This document shows, piece by piece, positions 49,241 through 61,533 of a stretch of 64,000 nt of DNA. Source of the stretch: Enchytraeus crypticus. Taxonomy: Eukaryota; Annelida; Clitellata; Enchytraeida; Enchytraeidae. A program made the position numbers and the translations under genes. The notes below the pieces were generated by a model. That model saw nothing but the letters and a program-made list of their open reading frames with translations, was not told the origin of the DNA and made no database searches. Position 1 is the first letter of the stretch, and every line of letters begins with the position of its first letter. The stretch lies in contig CAJHZI010000753.1 of NCBI GenBank assembly GCA_905160935.1, positions 1,010,001 through 1,074,000 of the forward strand, written 5' to 3'.

Positions 49241-50134
49241 TTAGCCTCCCTCTTACCGTAATACTTTGAATCTCCTAAACGTATGTCTGGTCGTACATTA
49301 AATACAAGCGCACTAGCATTAACACTAAATAAAACAACCAAACATTGCAATGTTTTGATCATTTTCTATTAATTTCTTGATATATTTATATTTCAAATCT
49401 GATAGAATTTTCAAAATTGATAAAGGTCTAACAATCGAGAGTTTGTAAAATTACTATATTTCAGCACTAAAGCCTACGTATTTAATATTTTTACGTCGCA
49501 AGGTCGTCATACTGTATTATGTAGAATAGAAACGATGAGCTTCCTTGTATAGTTTACCTATACTGCACTTAATAATATTACAGGTATAAATTTATTAATT
49601 GGTGTAGTGTTTTATAAAATGGCATTGATTTACTTAGAGTAGGCTTTAATCAAGATGGCTACTTTACATGTAAGACAGTTTAACGTAGGCAGACCATCTA
49701 GCAGGCAGGTTAGACTAAAGAGGGTAAAATATCCTCAACGATGTTTTTCACGGTTTGATACTGGCCGCAGACACAAAGAATGATCACGAATACCCTAGCG
49801 AAACTCACTTTCTCTGCCTCTACCATGACCCGTCTGAAAACGATGCCAGCACCAAATTCTCTACATAGATTAATTCTATCTCTGGCACTATAAGATCATA
49901 GCATCATTCAAAACTGGCAATAAGAATTTGAAAATATTCAATATCGCGAGTCTGAAAACATTTACCAAACTTTTGCTTAACTCGATACAACACAAGGTAT
50001 TGGTGTACCAACAACAGACGCATACATTTAATATCTTTCTGAAACATTTTTGACAGCTGGACACAGAGTACACAAGCTATGCCGACACCATTTGCAAATA
50101 TATAACAGTTTAAACACCTATGCTTATTTTCCGC

Positions 50135-50417
50135 TTATTTCTTAGCCTTTGCTTTAACTTCTACTTCCGGAAATAAAATCGACTCTTCACTGAATTTAAA
50201 AATATCGTCAGCATATAGTTCCTCAGGTAGATCCTCCTTGGCATCGTCTCTAAAGAACGTAGGCATTGGCGGAGGTCGGGAGGACATATGTTCTCTTCTG
50301 TACTTCAACCTCGTGTCAAACACCCTCACGTAGCAGTGGGTGGGGCCTGGCACGTTCTGACTGTGAACATAGAGGATGTTGTACTTAGTGTTGATTTTCC
50401 AGATCTATAAAATATAT

Positions 50418-50450
<33 letters not shown>

Positions 50451-52847
50451 TGATCATTGAAATTCCTTAACTAATTATTGAAATTCATTAATTAATTATT
50501 ATAAATAAATAAATAAATAATTATTAATTATTACTAATAATTATAAGTTTATGAATCAGGATGCTGTAATATAATTAATAATTAATTTCTGCTCCTTTGG
50601 ATGTATAATATGAACAAACTGTATATAACTACAATATTATGATTTTAATCATTAACTAATTACACTGCAAGTTAAATCATTGGATATCAAAAGTATAATT
50701 ACAATGAATCATTACAACTTCAATCAATTGATTGAAGTTCAAATTTTGAAAGAGACAACAACATCAACAACAATACGATTAGAGTGCTACTGTTGTCCAA
50801 GACAACAGTGAGCACTGTGGAACCAAATCAAAGCCGATGAGCAGAGTGAGGGGTCCATAAACGGTGCGAGCCAAAATCCGGGTAGTCAGTCCAAATATTT
50901 ACAAACAAATTTCATAGAAAAACTAAATGAAAAACAGTTGATCTAAATGCATACTATTCAGATCATTATATTACTAGATGATACCGTATAATTTATAATT
51001 TTATTATTATATAATTATGATTACTATTATTACAAGGTATTATTAAGAATGATAATGTTTTTTAAAGTTAATTGTTTATTTTTACCTTTAGACCCCTCAA
51101 TGTCCTCCATTCCATGCCCATGTGACCTGGCATTTTCTTTCCTTTAAAAACTTTACCCTTTCCCTACACACAAACATATAAATTATTTCTTTAATGCAAC
51201 TACATAGCAACGGATCTCTCAACGCCCTCGAGTGAGGAATCGGATGCTAAATCTTATTTGTATGGTGATGTACAGTGTTTAAAATCCAACTAATTTGAGA
51301 ATTTTAAATGCATCATTATAATTATTAATTTATCAGCTTTTATATTTAAGTACCTAATTTATTTTGCTTGATACTCAGAATTAATTATACATTTAAAGCC
51401 ATCAAAAAAATTAATTACCATGTACACAAACTTACAGGCAAAGGACTACATACATATAAAATTAAGAATATGTAAACTGTAGGAAACTGTGTCAGTACAC
51501 TATTTTTTTACGTTACGCATCAGCCCAATTCTCTTAAATAACTGAGTTCTGTAACGACCCACAAACTATATGAATATGTCAATTCTTTAACTCAATGTTT
51601 ACAATGGTCGATATTGCCTTTGGCATTTCTACCATTTTTCTTTATTCTATGGTCATAACAATCACCCACCCTGCCACCACCGATGTTTCCTGGTCTCCTG
51701 TGCCACTTGGTAGTTCCGTGGGTTGCTGGTCCTCCTTTAAATCCCCATCTCTTCACGACACCCTGGAACCCGTGCCCAATTCTGCACACAGAAAAAATTA
51801 AAGTGAACCTAAAAGTACAGAAATGTTTTAATTAAAAGCCACAAGATACAGAAAGGTTGTTTCCTTTCCTGCTCTAGATGTAATTTCACTGTCATAAAGC
51901 AAATATTGCTAATAATCATGGAGAGAAGGATGAAATAAAAAAACTACAGAAGCAGCACAAGGAAACTACACAAGGAAACTATGTAAATTTTTCATAAAAT
52001 GGATTGTGTATAAGTAAAAACAAAAACGGTAGGTATGCAGCCACAAACTAGCCTTAAGTCATTAGAAGAGCAATCATGGAATCTTGAAAAATGCAGACAA
52101 GATGCAATGCCAACAATTATAATATTTTACTCAACAAGTACAAATGAATACAAGCAACTCAAACAATCCAACCTAATACATGACCTCAACCTTCAAGGTC
52201 AGTAACCTAATGTAGAAATAACAAATGTGCCACTAAAGCATATTTATTATTAGCACTTTAAAAAAAATGCTATCAATGACAAACTGAATCACGGGTACAT
52301 CACACTGGCTGCATGGACAAATGGATGTCATGCTCAACTGACAGCAGTAGACCATCGTTGCAAAAATTTATAGACCAAGTGGTACATCTATATTTACACT
52401 CCAGAAAAATCTTACGTTTTAGCTTGAACGTCCACATAATCACCGATCTGAAAATGACTTGCATAAAGAGGTGTAGCTGAAATAAAAACATCAATGATCT
52501 CGTTTACAAATGATTTTACAGTATAATATAAACATTAAGAGTATAAAATACTACCACACATAGAAATATTTAAAAATGTTGTGATTTTAAAAATATTAAT
52601 AAAATATTACAACAATTCTTATTTAACTGTAGATTCCTTGAAATACAGATATAACTGTCGAAGCTATTGATATAATTGATTTACGAAATGAACTATAACT
52701 TTAATATTTTTCTTTCTTAATTTCACCTGGATAGTTGCATGAGAATGTTTCTACCACTAAACTTAATATTTGTTTCTGTATCATATATGGGATACATATC
52801 TTCCAGTGTTGTACTTGGGTGTGGTTGGACCACTGCATTATATATAT

Positions 52848-52901
<54 letters not shown>

Positions 52902-55900
52902 TATATATGTATATATATATGTGCCCCCGTGTTCTGCTCAGGTGTGGTTGGACCACTGCACTGCGGAATAGGGCAACCGCAAACAATCTGCCGCGTGTAC
53001 GTTAGAGGCGACTAAGGCAGGAGCTGAGGATGGCAAGAGGGGACCCACCTCACCATGAAATATTTTCCTCCAGGATTAAATGGTAATTAATTCATCAAAC
53101 TGAGGAAGGCAATGGGAAACCACTTCCGAAGTCACACTTTTTCCAAGCTATAGGCTACATAAGGTATGGATAAGGCATAGGCTTTGCGAAGGGATTAACT
53201 TGTTGATCTAAGGAGTGCTCTTATGGAACGAGAAAGCATACTTTGAGTATGAATATGTACCTTGAACCCGCCACTTGGTAGTGCACTGAAGAGATAAGAG
53301 AGATATGGGATACAGTCACAAGTAGAAAGATATTTAGCAGAGAAGATCTAAGGCAAGCCTCTAAGCTCTTATTTAGGCAAGCCTCTAAGCTCTTATTTAA
53401 GATACGATAAGGAATAAGAAGAGATAAAGGACTCTCAACGATTTCTGATTCTAAAGCACAACATTACCAGGTTGTATGGCAGCATCAGGTGTCACAAGAA
53501 ACCTCGTCAACTTTCTCTTCGGAGGAAGACCAGACTCTGTGAATAATCCACAGTATTCCTTTGTAAACTGAAAACATTGAAACAACAGCACACATACTAC
53601 TAAACATAGACTATAAAAAATAAACTTTAATAATTATTAAACAAATAATATTATTAAATTATAAATAATGACTATTATCATCTCCCTTAAATCCCAGTTT
53701 AGCTAGGGTCAGGTTTAAATCGGGATTTTGTAGAAATTTCAGGAGCCTAGGCACTCACCAACTGTGTGCCCTTTCTGACGTTGGTTTGGAACTAAATGCC
53801 TCGTTGCCTTTTGCGACACATGCAGTCCATGGTTAGTTTATTCTTCAGCAACCCGGACACAACATGTGTAAATAAATAATATTAATAATAATTATTAAAT
53901 ACTAAATTAAACTATTATATTAAAGAAAATCTTTACTAATTAGGTTAGCTGAAAAATAGTTTAAATTTATACAGTTAACAATTGTACTGTGACTGAACTG
54001 TTTGATTTCTACTGCTATCTACAAGTGCACACATATTACTACTATCTGAGTTTCTTGAGATAAAAAAATTAAGAAAAAAAATTACGACATAGTAGAGATA
54101 ATATAATTCTGTAATATTAGGCGCTCTCAGTAACAAACCTTAAACGGATCAGTACTAAGTGCTCCCACAACAACGCTCCCATATTTGTGAGGCTTCCACT
54201 TATCCTTGTAGCCAGCAGACTCGGAATAGATCTCTGGAGGCACATATCTCACTACATGATTGTCCAACACCTACACAGCAAATCAACTAATAACAGTAAA
54301 TGTAAGCTCAAAAATTGCCTGAAGGCACAAAGATTTTCAACTATTATCACACTAATAATCCAATGAATAGATGTGAATAATCTTTTTATTTCAAGAATGT
54401 GGAGTTAAATATCTTGCACTGTAAACAAACTCATCAGTTCTTAAAGTTCTTGCCTGTAAATTAAAATAATTTTTTTAAAAATTAAAAATTGTGTTTGCCT
54501 CATATCTGTCATTAGTAGTCACTCTGAGTGAGCGTTCCTTTACTTAGCATAAATTATACAATGAACCAGTGAGATGAACCAGTAGGAATGAAGTAAGGTA
54601 CCTGAAGCAGCGTCGTATGAAATTTTTCACCAGTTTTAGTCCACTGCGGTATAACTCCAATCTTTACTGCAAGTACACCAGTCCTCATGGTCCTGAAATG
54701 CAATATATTGATTTAACTTAACTCATCTGGTCATTTTCTTCTTCTTTTATTTCGTTACATTTTTTATTTAAAATTATACCTGGCCTATTTGGTATACACG
54801 AGTACCTATTATCATTATTTATCTTATTCTATTCTGTAGGTTCACCATAGCACAAATTTAGTTTGTGCTTTTACCAATTGCACTTGCTGTGTTCGTACGT
54901 TTGGATGTTAACTCTACAGGGTTGAATGACTCTTGAACTCTACAGGGTTGAATGACCCTTGAACTCTACAGTGTTGAATGAACCTTTTTGGTGTTCCAAT
55001 TAAATTGAATTTAATTGTATAGATGTCAATGTGGTCCACAGCAGGCTTCTAATTACACAGCTAAAGCAAAATGATTTAACTTTAGTTTAATGTCGGTTTA
55101 TAGTCTCAGTCAGAAATTAGATTTTGCCATTTTCTTTAAAAATTCTTTTAATCCAATAATACAGATGAAGGTAATGAAAAAAATATACAAATATTAGATT
55201 TCAATAAAAATCTATATCTTAAATGTAATTTTTTTTTTGTTTTTTGGTATTGTTACGGTCATTGGCTACACACTTGTCAACCACAAGCACTACTTGCTAA
55301 ATTTTCTGCTTTTGCAATTATTCTACCTTACTAATACCGTTCCATGGTTATTAGTAACCGTTGCCTTTTGCTATACAATCAGAACAATAAATTTAATAAA
55401 CAAATGTCAAAATCTGAAGCCAAATTTAATGATGTCCACATCTGCAAACATTATACAAATTTCAACCTATTCCCTAAACACAATGTAATATAATCACCAG
55501 TCATCTTCATAAATAACAAAAATAATAATGCCTACTTAGGTGTCCAGATGTTCCTGGGCCAAGGACTGTCTTTCAATGGACTTAGGTTGATTTTGTCCTG
55601 ATATTCATCAATGACAGTATTCTTCAAGAAATCTTTATTCTCATCTGTCAGCTCTTGCTCTTTCCAGAAAGGATTTTGCCTGATATTTTGAACTTGCCAT
55701 CGCTTAGGTCTACAGGAACGCCTTGCATATCGAATGGTCTGTATCTGTACTGCGCCACTAAACATAACACCAAATAATAACTGTTAATTTCTACGGGCTC
55801 TTACACTAACGCCTCTGTCTGGATGATTTTTACCATTGTTGTCAACATGTACACATAAATTTAAGCATTATGCGTTATTCTTTAATAACTTTAAGAGTAC

Positions 55901-56864
55901 TAGTCGTAGATTCTTAACATTTGGCAAACAATACTAAGGTCATTGTAACCCTACAGTGAAAAATTTGTTAAATCAAAATTGTATGAAGAGGTCTGAAAAG
56001 GCAGTGCTGTATTTGCTGGGGGTTGGGGGTTCTACCCTCCTTAGCAGATGTGTGACCCCCTGCTACTTTAAAGCTTAAAACTCCCCTATGACAAAGCCCT
56101 GATGACTGACAAAGCCCTGATGACTCCCCACACCCCCTGCAATCCTTCAGATCCCTCTAATGACACCCTAGGAAAAATTGGACAAATTACAACCCTGCGG
56201 ACAGAAGCGTAAGAGTAAGGATCCCCACTAAATTATAAAAAGTGAGATCGAGACCCATATCAAACACGTTCATTTTAGCTTACGGCTAAAACCAAGTTTA
56301 CATTAGTTTCCAGATTCAATAGTATGTCTGAGATGAGGCGGGCACTGAATATGAATCCTGCACCTACTGACCCGTATTTGGGAAACTCTGACACATTAGC
56401 GGCTCAGCCAAAATTTAACACATTAATTCTGACTCTCCAGCGAGATCATATTTTACAGAATTTAGAAACATTTGCAGTCATAACATTGAATTATAGGAAG
56501 CAAACGATACTAATACTGCCATTCGTTATTACTCAATAAATTAATTTCGAAAATAATTATATTAAGCAGATAATAAGTTAGCCGCGTGATAAAAAAGCAT
56601 CCCTAACTATCGTTAGTAAGAGATAGCTAAGCCAAGCACGGATCGTTCATGGTAATATCGTACAAAATTAAAAGTGCAAATTTAAAATTATATTATAATT
56701 CTGTAAGTAAAGCCTCTGATAAATTTTCCCTATCATTTAATCGGCGCTAAATTGTATTAAACAGAATTAACCGCTGAACCTTACCAAATATTTAGAGAAT
56801 TAAGTCTAGAAGTCAATAAAGTAATTGTTCTTCCCAACAAATTTGCTCCCATGGAAGTCGCCAT
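50135..56864 (-). CDS. MRPL3: Mitochondrial large-subunit ribosomal protein uL3m (9 exons)
   Basis: Component of the mitochondrial 39S ribosomal subunit near the peptidyl-transferase centre. Exons in coding order: 56864-56785, 55757-55536, 54692-54602, 54270-54139, 53567-53468, 52476-52416, 51781-51670, 51163-51086, 50404-50135. They total 1146 bp (381 aa; human about 348), all in phase. The L3 core is clear: [49 protein letters not shown], then [27 protein letters not shown] and [11 protein letters not shown]. The N-terminus starting at 56864 ([17 protein letters not shown]) is basic, Ser/Thr/Leu-rich and lacks acidic residues, as a mitochondrial presequence should be. An in-frame ATG at 56912 would add 16 residues including several acids, so I prefer the internal start. 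The C-terminal tail is acidic, then Lys-rich. Confidence 0.93.
50745..50885 (+). repeat. Repeat F copy
   Basis: CAACAACAATACGATTAGAG, AAGCCGATGAGCAGAGTGAG and GGTCCATAAACGGTGCGAG. It lies in the last intron of MRPL3. Confidence 0.65.
52806..52922. repeat. SINE-C 5' scrap plus (TA)n
   Basis: GGGTGTGGTTGGACCACTGC followed by about 75 bp of TA with a few CA steps. It lies in intron 5 of MRPL3 and leads straight into a full SINE-C. Confidence 0.7.
52931..53292 (+). mobile_element. SINE-C copy
   Basis: CGTGTTCTGCTCAGGTGTGG start, then AATCTGCCGCGTGTACG, ACCTCACCATGAAATATTTT, GATTAACTTGTTGATCTAAG and GTGCACTGAAGAG end. No target duplication could be read because the left flank is TA repeat. Confidence 0.8.
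53672..53868 (-). mobile_element. Repeat E, best copy
   Basis: On the minus strand: GTTGTGTCCGGGTTGCTG, AACCAACGTCAGAAAGGGC, GGTGAGTGCCTAGGCTCC, CCTAGCTAAACTGGGATTTA and a GATGATAATA tail. A short retroposon whose tail equals that of the LINE remnant at 12425-12840. It lies in intron 4 of MRPL3. Confidence 0.7.
56002..56198. mobile_element. MITE-like repeat, copy 1
   Basis: CAGTGCTGTATTTGCTGGGG left end and ATTACAACCCTGCGG right end, with GACAAAGCCCTGATGAC inside. It shares ends and core with 61168-61398. It lies in intron 1 of MRPL3. Confidence 0.6.
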
Positions 56865-57377
56865 ATTGCTCAGGCCTTGTATCTCTAAATTTCGCTCAAC
56901 TACTTCGAACATAGTACTAATTTAATCACATAAAAAAGTCTTGTAATATTAATTTAACTTTTGATAATCAATCGATATAGAAATTCCACTCTTTCAAGTT
57001 TCAAAGCATTAAAGGACAATAAATTTATATAATTGTTAGGCATTAGATAGTCAGTCGTACTTATTTAGTAAGAAATTATTTAGGACTTATGAAATTTCGA
57101 GTTCGTGATGTAACACATTAATAAATCACCATCTCCCTGTCACATATCTTATCTGTGTGATTGGGGGCATTACCAATGAGAACTAATTTCTTTTTACGTA
57201 TTCAGCTGAAACGGACACTTGGATAAATCAAAATAAGGTGGAGCCAAGATATAATCCGTCGTTGGCCTGTGGTGTTCGATATATTATAAAATATTTAAAT
57301 ACCCCATAAATAAATTATCAAATGTCTATTAAAATTAAAATCTAAATATTAGATTTTTTTATTTATTGTTAGATTGA

Positions 57378-57418
57378 AATAATTTTTCAGTGTAGTTTTG
57401 CTACACTGAAAAATTATT
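57378..57418. repeat. Perfect 18-bp hairpin
   Basis: 57378-57395 and 57401-57418 (CTACACTGAAAAATTATT) are perfect complements with a 5-bp loop. The stem lacks a plain T-run in the right place, so I do not call a terminator or microRNA. Confidence 0.85.
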
Positions 57419-57435
57419 GCTCCAGCCAATAATTT

Positions 57436-57556
57436 GAGCCAATGGCGAAGTCGGTAAGATACCCGACCGCGGATCAGTAGATGCGGGTTCAAATCCTGGG
57501 CTCGCCTGTCACTGACATCGCTTTCGAGTGAGGAAACTGACGTTAACCTTAGCTTT
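57436..57556 (+). mobile_element. SINE-A copy, most tRNA-like
   Basis: GAGCCAATGGCGAAGTCGG, GATACCCGACCGCGGATCAG, B-box GGGTTCAAATCCTGGGCTC and the ACTGACGTTAACCTTAGC tail. The rest of 56913-58800 is AT-rich spacer with no gene recognised. Confidence 0.8.
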
Positions 57557-58949
57557 ATCAGCTTAGCTTTTTTTGTTGGACTGTTACGAGCAAAACAAAA
57601 CGTATTAAATGCAAATGTGTTAAATAAAGAAGTAAATGAAATTTAAATAAGGTCGAGGTCATATGACTTTTGTTTACAATTATAACTTTATATTAATTAT
57701 TTCTATGTATATTGGTTTATTTTCTTAGTAACATGCTATTTTCGGTATTCGCGATATCGGATAATCGTAATAAGGATTATCAGAATATATCAGAGCTCAT
57801 ACCAATTCTACCTTTGACTCTTCCGTTACTAGTAGTCTATTACACTGGTAGCTCCATACATAAATAAATAAATTTGCCATTTGGATATCAATATAAAATG
57901 GAAGAAGTTGTCAAGCTATTTTATTACCCTGTACTTCAGCAATTTGTATTCATTAACATTCTCGCCATTAAAAGGGAACGTAAGAAAATTTTCTGGCTTA
58001 AAATCATTATGCCCATTATTTTATAAACGTCTAAGCTATATACGATGCCATTGAACACAATACATTATACTCTTCAATCGTCTATATTCCTGGTTTGGTA
58101 TACGTTGAAATGTTCTTGCTTGTTTTTCGGAAAAAGTATTATCAATTAGTTTTGTATTAATCATGAACATATATTAATTCTCTACTTCAAATCTCAAAGG
58201 CCTCAAGGCTTAGTTGGTTCTTGATTCAATTCTCTTCAACCTTTTTACTACACCCTTAAGCTTTCCATACTGGCAACGGTTTCTTTAAGAAACGACTTAA
58301 GTAGAAGTGCTGTCAGTGAGCGTGCCAATTAGAAAGTAATTTTGAAATAAAGGCGCATAGATGCATTCGTGTGTATATGTGGAGAGGGGCATATAATTAC
58401 ACGAATAATTTTGAATACTATTGTATTGTTTATAGTTCTATTTTTGCACATGTGCAAATTCTTTTTTAATTGATATATGCTTGCTGTAGTATTGACATAG
58501 CTCTTATTTATTTTAAAAATCCTTCTTGCAATCATAGTCACTCCTTAAGCCATCTGATTTTCCTTTACATACGTGGCTGACCGTAAGCTTGTTACTAATG
58601 GTACTCAAATATATGGTTGTTTCACACCAAACTCTAGTGCTGAAGCTTGTCTTCAATAGTTATTCCAAACTCTATCATCACATTTGTGTGTCTCCTTACT
58701 TTTATTCTGAAGCTGCATTATTTGGATTTAGCATCTAATGAAATTTTATGAGCCACTGGTATCTTTTGCTTGTGGTATCTTAATATTCCCAGTTTTATCT
58801 GTTGAAAGCTTGGCAATTCTATACGAACCTGCGTTACTAGATTTACTATGTCTGACATTTCCTGTGCAATACTATTGATGCAGCTGTCTTGCAGTCTAAG
58901 CTCTAAAAGACTGCTGCAATTCTATGTGTAAATCTCCCTGGTTGCGAGA

Positions 58950-59055
58950 TTGATTGGTTGTAATTTATTTAGATTTTTTCTTAGTTCCAAATTCTCTCAA
59001 GTAACACCAATTTATAGGTCTCTGCACTGGCTAAAGATTAAAAGTCGTATTGTTG
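58950..59055 (+). pseudogene. LINE scrap (LHWL motif)
   Basis: The frame VTPIYRSLHWLKIKSRIVV matches the motif near the C-terminus of CR1/L2-type reverse transcriptases. It is on the opposite strand to, and abuts the 3' end of, the LINE at 59056-61063. Confidence 0.6.
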
Positions 59056-61063
59056 TTAACATAACATATCATTACAGAGTCAGGAAGCAATTATATGCTT
59101 GTTTAAGACTCATCAGGCTCTTAACTAAAACCAATTAATATTAATAACACATAGTTCTATATAAAACTGAAAACTACATTATACAAGTACATTTACCAAA
59201 AAGAGACTGTGACCAACTAGGCCTATAACTACTTATATGAAATTTCAAATATATATTTCTATTTAGGTCTAATTTCATCTATCTGTACATCATAAAATAT
59301 TTATTTAACTAGTTCTACTTTAAAAAAATAAAAAAATAAAATAAACTCATACAGACTTCATGTCAACATGTCAAATTTATACATAGCCTATGTATAACAC
59401 TGAACATGTAATTAGCATCTAATTTACATGTTCTTATGTTTATCATATGGATTTTTAAAAGCATTCACTGATTCTGCTTCCACAACTTCGCTTGGCAAAC
59501 TATTCCAAGCATTTATAACTCTCTGACTAAAGAAAAATTTCCTTAAATCTGGTCTACTTCTAAATTTACTAAGTTTATAAATATGTGCTCTAGTGCTTCT
59601 GTTGTTTGATAAATTAAACCAAATACTATTGTTAACTTTGCTGAAGCCTTTGAGTATCTTAAAAACTTCTATTAAATCTCCTCTAGTTCTTCTCTAACTT
59701 AAAGAGGTTAATCCTACGAATTTTAATCTATTCTCATAACTAAGTTTTTGACAGTCAAATACTAGCCTTGTTGCTCTGGCTTGTACCCTTGCTAATTTAT
59801 CGATATCTTTCTTAATATATGGGAACCAAGCCTGAATGCAGTATTCAAGTTTGGGCCGTACAAGAGCCTTATATAGCCTTACCACAATATCTTTATTTCT
59901 ACGTGCAATTGTTCTTTTAGTCATTCTTAATACGCAATTAGCACTATTTACAACTTTATTACAATTTTCACTAAATTTAAAAGAGCTATCCACAAAGACT
60001 CCTAAATCCCTCTCACTGTTTGTGGATTTTAGTTTTACATTGTTCAATGTATACTCAATTTCTAAATTATTATTCCCTATATGCATAACTCTACATTTCT
60101 CAGCATTGAACTCCATTAGCCAATCCCTAGACCAGTTCTGTAATATTTTTATATCATACTTTAAAATCTCAGCATCTTCAATGTTGTTTACTATCTTTGC
60201 TACTTTAGAATCATCTGCAAATTTACTAAATTTTGATACAATATCTATGTCAATGTCATTGATGTAAACTAAAAATAATAGAAGTCCTAAAACAGAGTCC
60301 TGTGGCACACCACTCTTCACTGCTGCCCATTCCGAGAACTCGTCCTCGACACACACCCTTTGTTTTCTATTGCTTAACGAATTACCTATCTACTTTATAA
60401 GTTTGCCCGTTATTCCATGTGCTTCCAACTTACTAAGTAATCTTTTATGTGGAACTTTGTCAGGAGCTTTAGCAAAACCTATATATAAGATATCAATGCT
60501 ATTTTTATTATCTACTTTCTTTGTAATATATTCTAAAAAATCTAGCAAATTAGTTAAACAAGAATGCCCACTAATAAAACCATGCTGACTATTTCTAATT
60601 AAGTTTTATTCTTCCAAGAAACTAATTATTTTATCCTTAATAATGCTTTCAAATGATACTTACAGATTATACTTGTTAAGCTTAGAGGCCTATAATTTTC
60701 TGCTTTATCCCTATTCCCCTTTTTATGTATTGGTACAACATTGCCATTCTTAAAATCTTGAGGAACCACCCCTGTTTTCATTGAAGCTTTTAGTAGGTTT
60801 AATAGAGCTGGTGCTAATTCATCTCTTAGCTCCTAAACCAGTTTTCCATGAATCTCATCTGGACCCTGACTTTTATTGACATTTAGCGAATTTAATTTAA
60901 CAGACGAAAAATATTTATTAAAATAGTTTGCAGTATCTTTGTTATCTTCTATAATGTTGTTATATTCATCTCTGAAAGGACCAATCTTTTTAATAACCTT
61001 TTTGTTAGCATTAGCATAGGCAAAAAAAAACTTACTAAGTTGAGATAGGTTTAGTGACATACA
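59056..61063 (-). mobile_element. CR1/L2-like LINE, copy 2, longer
   Basis: From the 5' side: FFFAYANANKKVIKK, KSQGPDEIHGKLV, a stop, [37 protein letters not shown], then an open frame 60356-59694 with [46 protein letters not shown] and RPKLEYCIQAWFPYIKKDID. Stops and shifts elsewhere make it inactive. The 3' UTR matches copy 1 (27497-28805) and ends in an AACAT/ATGTT tandem at 59056-59068. Confidence 0.88.
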
Positions 61064-61167
61064 AGTCAGTTAGCACCTGTCTAGGAAAGTTATACGTCCC
61101 ACCTGATAAAAGTGATGTTGCCTGCTATCTCTCAGTCTTCTAAGTTAATTACTATTGATAGGACTAG

Positions 61168-61398
61168 CCAGGGTTGTATTTTCTGGGGGGTTGTGGGTGA
61201 GGTTCGACTTCCCTTGCAAGATGTGTGTCAGGAGGGGTTCAACTAAAGTTTTTAGTTCGACCAACTCTGGCCCACACATCTCCGTGCTAAACTTTTAACT
61301 CCCTCCAGCTTTAATCTCTTCCAAATGACAAAGCCCTGATGACACACCTTGACAAGCCTTCGAACCTCTTTGAGAAAATTTAACAATCATAACCCTGG
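61168..61398. mobile_element. MITE-like repeat, copy 2
   Basis: CCAGGGTTGTATTTTCTGGG left end; ATCATAACCCTGG right end; GACAAAGCCCTGATGACAC inside. The terminal CCAGGGTT is inverted. It lies 136 bp upstream of the VAC14 start codon, so it could overlap the promoter or 5' UTR. Confidence 0.65.
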
Positions 61399-61533
61399 AA
61401 CTCGAGACAAAATCATGCAGCAGTAAAATTAGGAGGCAATTATTTTAACTTGTCTTTTGTTAAGTAAATTTATGGTGTTTATTTTGTTTCAAGTGATTCT
61501 ATTTAATAAGGAAAACATTCGTAATATTTAGTC

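Noticed and set aside
52735..53015. Tyr-Ile repeat ORFs
   Set aside because: (TA)n microsatellite plus SINE-C; not protein-coding.
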